A DNA stretch of 64,000 nt. Origin: Bugulina stolonifera. Its lineage: Eukaryota > Bryozoa > Gymnolaemata > Cheilostomatida > Bugulidae. Below, piece after piece: positions 23,746-35,984 of this stretch (position 1 is its first letter; the number at the start of each line of letters is the position of its first letter). Made by a program: the position numbers and the translations under genes. The notes under the pieces are model-generated. The model was not told the DNA's origin. It did not search any database and was given only the letters and a program-made list of their open reading frames with translations. The stretch spans positions 18,920,501 through 18,984,500 of the forward strand of contig OW285190.1 in NCBI GenBank assembly GCA_935421135.1. The letters are read 5' to 3'.

Positions 23746-25250
23746 TCTCTCCCAGCCTAGTAGTGGGTCTAGTGCGGTTGGAAATTTGTCTCCCTGTTAC
23801 TAGCAGACTTCTTCCCACATTTTGGATCAGCACAAAGGTCATCCCTTTCCAGCGTGAGTTTAGCTGGGACATGAGGACATGTGTTAAGATAATGCCTGCA
23901 CAGTAGAGTGCAGTTATATGTGTCAGCAAAGTGCTCAGTCAGCTCAACTAAACCAAAAAACATGAAATTAAATGTAAATTGATTCAAACGCTGCTAAACC
24001 TTTTGTCATGATTAACCAAATCATATACAATGTAGGTTTAAAAGTACAAATCAATAAATAATAAATAATGACTAAATATATATATTTTATTTGTAAATAG
24101 GACTAACAGAGGGCCCTTTGATTGGAGTTGTAACCCCCTGTTAAACTGGTGTGTGCTAGCTAATGGATTAGTTCTCTGCACATTCTACATGTTTATGATA
24201 TTGCACTTATCTGGTTAGAAACAGCAGCTGTAGAATATAATGACCTCATTTGTTGCTAGACAACATATTGTGTGGCCAAATAGGAGTTCTGCTGCACATT
24301 GTACTTCTGAACAGGTACAGTTTGTTGAATGCAAGGCATCTACCAAGTGAATTGAATAAGGTCGTTCACCTGCCAACAGGGCTAGGTTTCACAAATATAT
24401 GGATTTGGGATGATCATCACTGATGTTGTAATCAATGTGAACAGTTTTCTATGTACATCAGCATCATGGACTCGAAATGTGTATTTTAATTTGATAAACA
24501 AAAGTAGTTAGTTTTTAAACTAAATATTAAATTTTTTCTGAGAATCCAGTTGAAGTTGTTATTATAAAAACATAAAATTTTTCATTTTTCATGTATCAAC
24601 ACACGCGGCAGTAGTCAATAAAATTAAAGCCATTTCTGGTGAAAAAAGTAACACGTTCAATAAGAGAATGACACAATACTGAGCACTTCCATTTCCAGCC
24701 AAACTACACACTTCCTGCATGCCCCGGCCAATCATGTATCAACAATTTTCACACAACTTTGTGGCCACACAATGTACTTTGTGAAAATAGTCCAACTGCA
24801 GCTTTTAAAAATGTTGTCACTCATTTGAAAACAGCATCAGCCAAGCAGGAGCAGAAGCAGAAGACTAGATGGAGAGTTCCTTAGTACTGTGTGTCATTCG
24901 TATAATGAAGATGCCTGGTTTATTGCTGTTAATATAACTGTGAAACCAGATTAGCATAATACAATGTAACATTTGACATAAACTGCAAGTCAATGTGTTG
25001 GTCTGTTACTAAATGGATTATCCAATAATGCTGGAGAAAATTGTAATCTGTAGAGGATTTGTCAGATTAATAATCTAGTCACATGTTATCTGATACTGTA
25101 ATAATTTTATTCCCTTTGAAATACTGCATTCTCATTAGCTACGTAACTGTAAAACACAGAATTATATGTATTCTGCTTCACCTATAGCTCTGAAAGCTAA
25201 ACAATGAGATAGCTTTAGTGGATATGCAGGAAACTGGTCACTTTGCTTTT
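23746..25250. other. non-coding; contains a dispersed repeat also forming the palindrome centre
   Basis: About 24690-25180 matches, reversed, the loop and inner left arm of the inverted duplication (about 57900-58350), and in part 16.38 and 40.55 kb. No gene seen. Confidence 0.55.
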
Positions 25251-25429
25251 GGGCTGCAGGTGGCTGGGTCGCATAGCTTACTACCATAGATGGACACGTA
25301 AGTATAACTTTGTTTTGTAGGATATGGTGTACCAGCATCGATGTTTTGCATCCTGCTGATCATTGGAATCACTTGCTTCGCAAGCCTAGGTCTTCCTGTA
25401 CACCATCAAGGTATACTGCTATGCACAAT

Positions 25430-26670
25430 ACCTATGACCGGACTGTTGCCTGTTGCCGTAACACATTGCACAACATAGTGTTGCTAATGGGTGGCTTGAT
25501 AATATGAACAAGCCTGGGTCCCCACGCACAGCCCAATATTTATATATCTAACTACAATGATAATGACCCGACTGTTGCTGTAATACTTTAGTGTTACTTA
25601 TGGGTGGCTTGATATTATTTAGGGAACAAGCCTGAGCCTCCATGCGCAGTCTAATAGTTGTGTATACCAATGCATTGATGATTACCCTACTGTTGCACTA
25701 ACACATTTGTGCTGCTTATGGGTGGCTTGATATTATATTGCAGGGCTCTCAAGTTTCTCAGTCAAAAAATCCGAGCAAATATACAATGTACTGCAGTGTA
25801 AGCAGTGTAGCAGTATTACTCTGCTAGCAACTGGTCAGAGATATAAATAAAGCTGTTGGTCACTCACATGCACTTATCTATGCTCTATGGAGTTAGCCTA
25901 ACTAACTTCTCACAGCCTAATAATCCCAGTACATACGTGTAATTCAGTCCTTGCCCTTGAAAAGTAGCAACTCGCAAGCTATGAGATAAAATGAAGATTA
26001 ATTTGGAGATTTGGAGAATTTCAATTCAAAATATAGCTAATGTGAGAAAATCTCCCAAAATCCGAGCAAATCATCAATAATAGAAAACCTCCCGAGCTCT
26101 CCGAGCAAGCACTCAAAATCCGGACTGCTCGGGGGAAAATCCGGGGAAAATCCAAGAACTTGAGAGCCCTGTTGTATTGTAAACAAGCCTGGGTCCCCAC
26201 GTACAGCCCAGGTACATTGTACATATACATGTAGCTATATTGATAATGACCCTATTGTTGCAGTGACACATATTTTGTGTAACCTATAGATGGCTTGATA
26301 TTATGTTAACAAGCCTGGGTCCCCATCCACAGTCTAATAGTTATGTACCTGTATAACTACATGTATATTGGTGATGACACCACTGTTGCAATATGTTATG
26401 CTGCTTATGGAAGGCTTGAGATTATATTGTGAATAAGCCTGTGCCTCTATGAATAAGTACAGTCTAAGACATATTTATAATGATCTATCTGTAGCAGTAA
26501 CACAACATGTGTTGTTTATAATGGCTTGGTGTTATATGAACAAGCCTTGGCTTCAGTGGTTGCTTTATCTAGCAATTTTGGTATGTAAACATTATTGATG
26601 TAGCCAACTGTCAGGCAACACATTGAGTCATTTACTGGGTGGCTTGATATTATAATATTATGAAAAAGCC
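25430..26670. repeat. degenerate tandem array of about 120-150 bp units
   Basis: Six to eight diverged units share a core GGTGGCTTGATATTAT, then AACAAGCCTGGGTCCCC, then CAGTCTAATAG or a variant, then TGATGAC or a variant and ACTGTTGC. GGCTTG and CAAGCC can pair within every unit, giving one small hairpin each. The array is split by the element at 25741-26171. Confidence 0.7.
25741..26171. mobile_element. non-autonomous hAT-type element (431 bp)
   Basis: Ends CAGGGCTCTCAAGTT and AACTTGAGAGCCCTG are perfect inverted repeats of the widespread hAT type. Flanking 8-mers TTATATTG (25733-25740) and TTGTATTG (26172-26179) differ at one base, as expected for an aged 8-bp target duplication. No transposase. 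Confidence 0.85.
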
Positions 26671-26679
26671 TCAGTTCTG

Positions 26680-29497
26680 TAACCATAGTAATGGTGGCAA
26701 CAGTGTGAGAGCAACCAACCTCTCTTGTGGTTTGCTCGGTGTTTTCATATAATATTTATATAATGTTAACTAAGACTATGCTACACCATGAAGCATTATA
26801 CAGTTTAGTTTGTGTTTATAGCATGAACAGGATTGTCTGTTGAATAAAGTAGTTGCAGCTGGCTTGGCTATATAGCCATTGAATCTGATTATCTTGCAAT
26901 GTTGAATTAGGCATAGCCTTAACAGATGATAGTCAGTAATGATTCTAAGGCTATGATTGGCAAAGATGACTGGCGTCATCAACAGACAGGCTGGGCAGGT
27001 AGATTGTTCTTTGCTGGACCAACAGGGTTTGGTTGCTACAATAATAAATGATCACCTCCAAATGATCAAATGATTGGTGACAATTTCGTATTTCTCAATT
27101 TGACAAAAGTGATGAAAAATAAGAAAGCTATCGGCTTGAAGAGATCATTGTCAGAAACAGTTGGTGACACTGCAAAACACAATGGAAGTGACCTGTGTTA
27201 AACAAACTATTTATATGTATAAGGAATATGGAGACAACTCCACAGAATATAATGGCAGAACAATAATTCATCGTGTACTGTAATTGCTTGAATTTGTGGA
27301 AATATTGACAAATGACAGATGTATGGTACATTCTGTGTTGTAATAAACCTTTTACACTTCCAAATCAATTTTACCATAGCTGAAAAGTCATAAAATAATT
27401 CTTATGAAATAAAAGGTCATCGGCTAGTGGGCGTTATAGTCTACTCTTGGTCAGTACATACATGTAATATTAGTTGTTTTCGTGGTTAAAAGCTGAAAAT
27501 TTACTTGAAGAAGGTTCAAGTCTTTTAACTACATGTACCTTGTTAAGTACGGAGGTTCTGAAATATAAAAAAGAAAAAAAACTTAAAAATTTAATTGGCA
27601 ATGGATTCCTTGGCTGTTTTATGACATCAAGTGAATTGTGTACTATTGGTATGAATGGAGTTGTGGAGTTGACTATTACACCCTAGGTTTATTTCAGAGC
27701 ATAGGCTGTACCAGTATTGTGGACTGCACCTGCTATGTTCAGATTAATGAAAGATATATTGTTTTGTGACTGGCTAGCACACATTGCAAGTGGAAATCTG
27801 CTACATTGAAAGCTTTCTAATTATTAGAAAAAACTGGCATTTATGTACACCAAACACAGGCCTATTCTGTTATACAATAAGATCTGCTACTGTGAGTTTA
27901 ATGTTGGTAGCTGCTCCTAAAACATTTATTTGATAGCTAGAAGCTAGACATTCCTAATCTAGCTGGCCTCTTACGTGCTGAAAGCTCCAATTGGTATTGA
28001 CAGAGAGATTAGCCCAGGCCACTGGCTTGGTAGGGGCCTGCATGCTAGCTAGCTCATCCAGTTGAGAAGCTGCTGTACGTTATACAGGCTAGGCTTGACC
28101 AATATAATAGCCAAAGGTTTGGTAATTGCAAAACAAAATAGAACCTGTTAATGTAGACACACAATTTACACAGTACTAATAATACTGTTGTATTTTGTAT
28201 AAAAATGAGTTGAACATACTTGTAGATGGTTTGTAGTTTAGTTGGTTATTTTGTAAGTTGTACTTGGATATCTATCAGCAACAAATGGACCAGAAATGAA
28301 ATAGTTACATTAGCTAGCTAACAATGGTTTGTAGTTGCTAGCAGAATTAAAAAACCAAATGAGTAGAATTTTTGCATGAGAGCTACATTTAGTCACTCTA
28401 CTGCAGTTAGCTACATCAATCTGATGGATAGATCACATTCTTTTCAAATAATTTAACACATAATTTAACAATGACATAATATTGGCAACTAGCATACATA
28501 CATGATTGTAATATATTTCTGATAAATTGAATATCTACGTGTAAGTTTATTGTGCATCTGGAACTTGAGCCAGGACACTGAATCCAGTTGCACCAGACTA
28601 CATTTATGACGTAGCTGTCTAACTTGTGTAATATTGGACCATTCACATACATGTACAGTATGTTTCCAGTGATATTATTCTGGAATTAGTAGTGACCTAA
28701 TTCATATGATGAAAGCCTTCTGATTCTACTGTTTGTACGTGTATATTATGTACATGCACATGTAGATGCCTTTGTGCCAGGCTAGTCAAAGTTTGATACT
28801 AATCACAATGTATGCCCCCTCTGTTAAGTGTTTGGGGAAAAATGTGCATAACTAATATTTGTAATGTCACTAGCTACATTGTACATGTAGCAGGTTGTGG
28901 CCATAGACAGGCTGGGAAAAGTTCATGACTCACTTTCAAGAGTAATCGGTTAGAAGGATTGCACCAGCAGAAAGTTACAAGGTGTATGTGGCTGCTGGGA
29001 ACACTATTATCAATTTGATAATGGCTTCAACCCAGGAACCGTGTATATAAAAGTAAAATAATATACTATTTTATTAATCAAGTTGACCAACTAAATAGCT
29101 CATTTGTAAAAGTACATAATATTATTATCTAAGCCTAGATGATGTTGCTGAATTTATTGCTGCACATGTTTGCAGTTGCTGTTTGTTAATACCTGTAAAT
29201 AAGGTTTACCAAAGTACTGGTTGTTTTGTACCTCCTCTGTCGTTGTGACATGACATTTGCTAACAGGGCTATTAGAGACCATTAACAGAGAGGTTGTGCA
29301 AGGCTAGCTTTGCCTCGCTATGTATAGACACTTGAAATTCACAGATGGTTCTGGACTAACTTTCAAATTTCTTGAGAAATCTGAAGACTCCTTAAATTTT
29401 TAGTCTTGAAAGTTGTAAGACAGGTTACCTACACTGCATTCTGTATCTACTAGGATGTGCATTTGTAATATATAATGTTATTTACATCTGGGCTATG
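26680..29497. other. non-coding stretch, no gene recognised
   Basis: Several 65-78 codon open frames exist, for example 27474-27686 + with a Lys-rich centre, but none has a recognisable domain, paralogue or exon partner. Nothing can be assigned. Confidence 0.45.
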
Positions 29498-29505
29498 TAC
29501 ATGTA

Positions 29506-30557
29506 GGGGAGACGGGGGCACATTGGTACAGGGGGCACATTGGGACATTTTGATTATAGGTAGTTTTCTTCCTTCTACAACTGTCAAAGTTCAGTTGAAA
29601 ACAGGAAATGGCATAACAAGGTTGCCATGTTGAAAAGAGCAGGCCAATTGAAAACAAGAAAATTTGGTGGGCAAATAAAAAATTTTCATACCAAAAGTAT
29701 TTATTTACCTCTGCATTGATTTAATTATATTAGCAACATGCTTATGATTATGTTTCTGTCCCTTTGGTAGTTTGAAACACTGTTAATGAGGATCACAGCA
29801 TATCAATCAATTGAGTGCTAAAGCAATTTAATTTTAAGTTAGATGTGGTTTACATAAAAAAAGTCCTATCGGGGCGCATTGGGACGCATGTCTTGGGGGC
29901 TAATTGGGACATGTCCCAATTAGCCCCATATGTACCATTTTTAGGGCTGATGAAGCGAACAATTATTTTGGAGTTTTTAGAACATGATTAGGAACAGTAA
30001 ATCTACTGCTAGAGTCAGGCATAGCGATGAAGAGATTCTTCAAGCAATGAAGAAAGTGGTTAACAAGGAGCTGACAATTTGCGAGGCTCCAAATGTTACC
30101 ACAATCGCAAGTCAATTCTTTGGCAAGAGCAGTTAGCAAATATTGACAATATATGCATTTGATGGATTTTAGCACTAATATTGCTTATAATTACTGTCTT
30201 AGGTTATTCCTTTACTTTTTAAATACATAACCTTGTTTTTGGAAGAAAATATAACTCTTGAAATAAATCTAAACCCACCACACTGTGAACATATAGTCCC
30301 AATTAGCCCCGACCCTTGTCCCAATGTACCCCATATAGGGGGCAGAATGGGACAGTTGACAACTCTATGTAGAATTCACTTTATGAAAAATTGGTAATTG
30401 CTAGAACATTTTTACTAAGAATCTATATAGAAAACATATGAAAGCATGTTTTAAAAGTGATTTCAAGCATTTATTCTAAAATCTCAGCGAGGAAAACTGA
30501 AAAATGTAAATTTTGTCCCAATGCGCCCCCCCCCCCCCCCCCCCCCCCCGTCTCCCC
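29506..30557. mobile_element. non-autonomous DNA transposon with G/C-run ends (1052 bp)
   Basis: Terminal inverted repeats GGGGAGACGGGGG and CCCCCGTCTCCCC are flanked on both sides by TACATGTA (29498-29505, 30558-30565), consistent with an 8-bp target duplication. Internal motifs CACATTGGGACA, TGTCCCAATTAGCCCC and CCCAATGTACCCC are repeated in both orientations near the ends. No transposase frame. The poly-Pro frame at 30521 is an artefact of the C run. Confidence 0.75.
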
Positions 30558-30565
30558 TACATGTA

Positions 30566-31190
30566 CATGTACATGTAAGTGTAGTTATTCATAATGAATA
30601 TCACACAAATTACCAAACTAAGGTGGTCAATTTATCACCAGAGTGGGGTTGTGCAAAATTCCGGTCCAATTTCTATTACTTACCTAGTGGTGTAAGCTGT
30701 AGGTCAGTATTTGCACACCACACAAGAATGCTGCTAGCTTTTGGCTAACTACTGTACATATAGTTTGCAGAAATACGTTGAGAGCTAGAAATGCATATTA
30801 TTTCAGAGGTTCATAGTGCTATGTTTCACTTCAATTAAAAGCTGTGGTACATGTACAAGGACTGCTGCCACTACAGGCTATATATTATGCTACTACTAGT
30901 CTGCTGAAGCAGTAAAATTTTGTTTTATGCTTGTTTCCTTGCAGTCAATAAACTAATAGAATAGCCTTAGTTTTAATATAATAATGATGCTTTACAAAAG
31001 AAAAATAAGACAGGTCAACTGCAGCCTCTCTCACCTCACCCAGTCTTCTTAAAGTATGTGTCCACAGGTTAACTTAACAAGTAACTCTATAGGTGCTTCA
31101 CTTCTGTAGAAGCAGATTTGATTAATCATAGAACCATCTACAATATGGGAACCCAACAAAAATTATGTTAGACATCAGTGCCTCCAGAAC
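30566..31190. other. non-coding stretch upstream of gene C
   Basis: From about 30930 it resembles the upstream region of genes B and D (TGCACTAACAAACTAG-like start), so it belongs to the duplicated gene unit. No gene seen. Confidence 0.5.
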
Positions 31191-31429
31191 TGATACACAT
31201 ACACCAAGAATTGAACAGCCCACCCTTCATGGTGTACACTTTCTGAGTAAATGTTTATAGCAGCAAAGCAAAGCTGCCCAATTAGAAAAAATTAGCCAGA
31301 TCATCGCAAACATGAAAATTTAAGAACAATCCAACAATAACGCAGGTATTTTGGTAATTAGCTCTTTGCAAAATTATTTCCTAATACCTTGGATGGCGTG
31401 TCACCAACTGAAGCAGTTGGAAATGCACT

Positions 31430-31505
31430 GTCATGCAAAGTAATGCTTGCTGATCTGATCACCTTCATGTATATAAGTAGCAGCAATCTCTATACAGATT
31501 CATTC
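31430..31505 (+). promoter_or_regulatory. promoter of gene C
   Basis: TATATAAG at 31470-31477 and TTCATTCACC from 31499 are at the family spacing. The conserved upstream motif GTCATGCAAAGTAATGCTT lies at 31430-31447. Confidence 0.7.
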
Positions 31506-31552
31506 ACCTGTCTGTCTTATTCTCACCAGAACTCTGTGTATAACTAAACGTC

Positions 31553-34493
31553 ATGGGTAAGTAACAGACTATACTTGTGTTTAGTATATTTTTTAACTGA
31601 TCATCTTCTAGCAGAATAAAAATATGTTGCAGTATATGCTGTTAATTGCATACATATAATAATATTAATTTAAATTATATTTGATTTACTGAATTTTGAA
31701 GAAATTATAAGAAGTCTGAAGGTTTGTCCAGAAGGACAGACCTTTAGCCTCAGCCATTGGTATATTAATTTAAATTGTATTATGAAAGGAGAGTTTTGCA
31801 ATTACTGTGCTTGTATTTTTATTTAGATTTATTTCCTAATATTTCGTTACTTGTCCAAGTAACATCATCAGAGGACAAATGAAGTTATGGAAATTAAGGG
31901 CTACTTTATATAATAAAAGTACATCAAAGAAAAAAGCTAAGGGAGTGGATTAGGTTAAAAGAGTAAAGCTACAAAGTTATTTACACAATAGAATTACAAG
32001 ATGAAAGAATAAAGTTCAAATTATTGCTAATAAATATGCAATTAATCATAGGTATAATAATTTTATGTGTATATTTGGTTAGTGTTGATTAAGTTAGTTG
32101 CAAAATAGTTTTAGTGGGTAAGATTGTCCTTGTACGTTTAATTTAGGTTCATGTTGTCTGATGTGTATTGGCTCTAGTATTTTACACCTAATAGTTGTTT
32201 GGTCATTGTTTCTCATTGTAGTGTCTATCAGAACCCTTGTTGCTGTGGTAGTGGTAGTAGGTAAGTATCTTATACTAAATATTAAGGTCTGAATTACAGG
32301 GTTGGGAATCGCCAATAGCATTCGATATTCGATGGTGATTTTCTTTGGTCTATTCACCATCGATTCCACCTAATCATTGGTTTCCAACAAAGCCATCGAA
32401 ATGCCTGTATTCGTTGGTTTTATAGGGTTACAGCTGCATTCGATTGTCACTAAGCTGCTAATTAATCTGCTAGTGTTTAGTACAGGGAATAAATGAAAAG
32501 CCTTGTAGCTTAGTTCTTATCTTTTTAATAAAAAAAATGATGATGAGCTGTTTTATTTAATAACAAAATAATAGCTTCTATTTGCAAGCTAGGATAAAAT
32601 GTGAGTGGCTAGCACCAAATAAGAAATAATAGCCTGGAATTTCTGGCTAAGATTTGCAGTGCATATAAATATTTGAATGCTAAAAAGAAACATAAAGGTA
32701 GAGGAGATAACTCTAAACTATGAGAAAATGTAAATAAAACTGGTAATATTAGGCACAGTTGTTATAAAATTTTAAAGTAATAGACAAAATTAGTGAAGAC
32801 AATAAATTTCTCCATTTTTACAAAAATTATACCCATATACATGTGCATTTGCTAAAATCATCATCGGTTGTAAAATCGATTGAAGTACAATCATTGATTT
32901 GGTAAAGTAACAATCGAATGCTTGTATTCTTTGGTTTAGTCAGCATAATCGAAAATCGGAAATTGAATGCAAAAGTAGATCAAAGTTCCCAACCCTGCTG
33001 AATTACATGTAACTCTACTGGAATTGACTTAGTATGCAAAAAATTCAACATTTCATACAGCGACACAAGTGTTATACTTCTAGATATTATAAAACATATA
33101 ATCAACACTAGATTTAATTCTGTAAAGTGATATTTTCTACCAGTTTCTACCAGAACCCTGGTGGCTGTGGTAGTGCTAGCTGGTAAGTTCTGCATTACAC
33201 GTAACTCTAGTAGAATTTACATAGCATACGTCATGTCAGCTAAACATTTCATATCAGAACACAAGTGTTTTATTTCTGGATATTATAAAACATGAACTCA
33301 ACACTAGATTAATAAATTTAATAAAGTTATATTTTCTATATAGGTAATAATGTACTTTTGCTTTTGATTATCTATAACATAACAACAGTTGCGTCGACTT
33401 GTGCCCGTCTAGTAGAAATAGATGCATAGTAATATGCTCAAATAGAGGACACAGATATGATATTAGGAAGACTTAGTTGTTTATTCTAAAGGATTTCATA
33501 GTTTCTTTTTCGTTGATGTCATACTCTTAGTTTGTGATGCTATATTCTAATTTAGATGATGTTAAAGTCTATGTTATTTTACAATGCACACTATATTGTA
33601 GGCCTAGTTGTTTAGTCATAAAATTCTGGTGGATCTATAATATCTACATGTACATAGCTTATATGATTCTGTTATACATGATTATATGTTACCATTTTTC
33701 AGCTTTGGCAGATAGCACTCTGGAAAACAAGTCTAGTTATGAACATTCTAGCAAAGGTAAGCTTATAAGATAGTATACTTGTATATACATATATGTACTA
33801 GCTGACAAATATCTTGTCAAGTTTTATCATGCAATCAGTACAAGCACATATTGTAAATGTCTTTGTTCTATTCATCATCTCCTGATGTAAGTTCATGCAA
33901 TGTTATTTAAAACTTTATTTATATGTGTCTTTGCGACCTAGATCTCTGGCCCAGGCTGATCAAGAAAAAAAAAATTCCGGTCTAACATCGGCTAAGTGTC
34001 ACGAACACGCCGGCCCAGGTCGAAAAAAATTCCAGTTTTGAAGCCTGGGTCAGTATGACTTTGTCATAATTATGATTTTCAGTTGTCTTCTGTTTGTTGC
34101 GCCGGTAGCTTGATAGTTCAAAAGGTTGTGTTTACACAATACTTTGGTTTCATTGGCTGATTACATGTATGGTTGGCAGATGAAAATAGCAGCAATAGTG
34201 AAAGTGGCAGCAGCAATGAAAGTGGCAGCAATGAAAGTGGCAGCAGCAATGAAAGTGACAGCAACTGTGAAAGTGGCAGCAGCAATGAAAGTGGCAGCAG
34301 CAATGAAAGTGGCAGCAGCAGTGAAAGTGGCAGCAGCAGTGAAAGTGGCAGCAGTAGTGAAAGTGGCAGCAGTAGTGAAAATGGCAGCAGCAATGAAAGT
34401 GGCAGCAGCCATGAAAGTGGCAGCAGTAGTGAAAGTGGCAGCAGCAATGAAAGTGGTAGCAGCAGTGAAAGTAGCAGCAATAGCCAAGAGTAG
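31553..34493 (+). CDS. gene C: secreted Ser/Gly/Glu/Asn repeat protein, about 136 aa
   Basis: Exons: 31553-31556, 32222-32260, 33703-33756 and 34180-34493, all in phase; TAG at 34491. Exons 1-2 give the family signal peptide (MVSIRTLVAVVVVVG). The 18-residue module ALADSTLENKSSYEHSSK has lost both the cysteine and the Phe-Gly-Arg end. The last exon then codes about 100 residues of degenerate Gly-Ser-Ser-(Asn/Ser)-Glu-Ser repeats ending Asn-Ser-Gln-Glu, in place of the cysteine domain. The product would be a secreted, acidic, serine-rich disordered protein; such compositions occur in silk, mucin-like and mineral-matrix proteins, but no homology is claimed. A second signal-peptide exon (33144-33182) is an alternative to 32222-32260. 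Complementary and shifted frames over the repeat are shadows. The last splice site is the least certain part. Confidence 0.65.
32297..32997. mobile_element. non-autonomous hAT-type element in gene C intron (701 bp)
   Basis: Terminal inverted repeats CAGGGTTGGGAA and TTCCCAACCCTG are flanked by a perfect 8-bp duplication CTGAATTA (32289-32296, 32998-33005). Paralogues B, D and F have the uninterrupted site GGTCTGAATTACATG at the same intron position, confirming the insertion. No transposase. Confidence 0.93.
33144..33182 (+). CDS. duplicate signal-peptide exon of gene C
   Basis: A 39-base phase-1/phase-1 exon, preceded by TTTCTACCAG and followed by GTAAGT, parallel to exon 2 (32222-32260). 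Joined to the start exon it gives MVSTRTLVAVVVLAG. The following intron also resembles the one after exon 2, so exon and intron were duplicated together. It may be spliced mutually exclusively, both included (frame kept), or unused. Confidence 0.6.
34180..34490. repeat. triplet-based minisatellite (AGTGGCAGCAGC/AATGAA)
   Basis: An 18-base unit in multiples of three, GAAAGTGGCAGCAGCAAT and variants, makes up the last exon of gene C. Confidence 0.9.
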
Positions 34494-34499
34494 ATTAAA

Positions 34500-34812
34500 G
34501 TAAGTTATACAATCATGTAGTTATTACTAGCATGTACACGTGCTTCTTACTTTGTACAACGGCGGCTGTGACGACAGCAGTAGAAGCAGCGGCAGCACCG
34601 GTGGCTGTGACGACAGCAGTAGAAGCAACGGCACCAATAGTGGTAGTGGAAATAGTGACAACAGTTGAGGCAGCAGTTAAGGCAGCAGTGGAAGCTGTGG
34701 CGGCTGTAGTGGGCGGCTGTAGTGGCAGCAGCAATGCCAGTCGTGGAGGTAGTGACAGCGGTTGAGGCAGCAGTGGCGACAGCAGCAGCAACAGTACCTA
34801 GCGACAGTAGTA
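34500..34812. repeat. second triplet-rich low-complexity block after gene C
   Basis: GGC/GCA/AGC/GTG triplets run from about 34556 to 34812. One frame reads GGCDDSSRSSGST and repeats Gly-Gly-Cys-Asp-Asp-Ser-Ser-Arg. A GTAAGT donor-like site sits 8 bases after the gene C stop (34500). This could be 3' UTR or an alternative exon; nothing decides. Confidence 0.45.
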
Positions 34813-35984
34813 GTTATTAGAGATAATATTACAGTTATTACTTACTAGCATAATTACATGTACATACTTGTTACTTTGCTGTAGGTTGCCACAACACAGT
34901 GGTGAAAATGCAATCATTATTTTGTGCATTTCACTAGTTTGACTATGCTTCTGTATTAGTAAAGTCAGTCTTGACTTTACATAACTATTTCTTGTTGTTA
35001 TTGCCGGCTCCTTAACTGTACTTTTTATACCATGCAGTTGTAGGCCAGCTCACAGGGTTGCCAGATATGCTTATGGTGGACATATTGGAGTCATAGGAAG
35101 AGGCAGATCAACATTGGCCTTCATCAGTTACCCAAAGTCATGACCATGTTGTGAGATGTGATTCTCTTAACCTCGAAACCATGTCATCTGAGGAATTTCG
35201 GTCATCTTCCAGAATGACAAAAGCCAGCATACAGGCTGAAAAACACCCTAAAAAGTTAATCTCTCTTTGCTACAGTATATTAACCTCTCAGGGTGTTTTC
35301 TAGCAATGAAACCTTATTCAGAGGATGATTAAATACATAAAAGGTTTAGCAGAGTTAAAACTTATAGCTAACTCTTGACTAGTCATAAGCATAAGTTATG
35401 GAGAATATAGTGATGTAAATTTGAAAAAGTGGCCATGTGCTGCATGGGCACTACCACCAACAAAGGGTAAAATTTTATACACTTACATGTATGTAGACCC
35501 AGTGCATAGTTGATTATAATATTTAGATTGATACATTATGATGTGATCTCTATGCAAGTGTGGGTATGTGGCTTCCAATAAATCTTTCATGATTACTACT
35601 GTGAATATAGCCTGTGAGTCTGTGAGTAACTGACAAATACTCTCATGTTTATGTATATCTTGCATGTTATGCAACGTGCAGTCATTGTGGTTTTTGTGCT
35701 TTGAGTGCTTTACTGGAATTCAAGCTCAGCTAGTTGCAAGCCAATAGTGTGTTCCTTCATTACTTCTTCTATACAAAGACCTGGACAAACAGCATTTAGA
35801 AGACTGGTACCAAAACATCTTTACTTCTAAAATATGACGAGTATCAGACGGTACTAACTGTTGCACTACATTGCATGTTGTCAAAATGTTGTAATTTTTC
35901 TGTCTATGGGTATCACACGGTGACAATGTTAGCATGGATGTGGGAAGCGCTTGGTGGTGGTAGTGGACTGTCAAGGTAAATTTC
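34813..35984. other. non-coding stretch downstream of gene C
   Basis: No exon chain recognised. Short open frames show no domain. Confidence 0.4.

Noticed and set aside
25430..26670. Array as tandem C/D box snoRNAs
   Set aside because: TGATGA-like motifs occur but a consistent CTGA D box and terminal stem were not found; kept only as a hairpin array.
27474..27686. 70-codon Lys-rich frame as a small gene
   Set aside because: Starts at a TTG, has no paralogue, domain or splice partner.
30521..30748. Frame starting with a poly-proline run
   Set aside because: Lies on the C run at the end of the transposon at 29506-30557.
34118..34503. Minus-strand Leu/Ser/Pro and Ala/Thr frames and a plus-strand Lys/Val/Ala frame over the gene C repeat
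   Set aside because: Shadows of the triplet repeat; only the Ser/Gly/Glu frame connects in phase to the signal-peptide exons.
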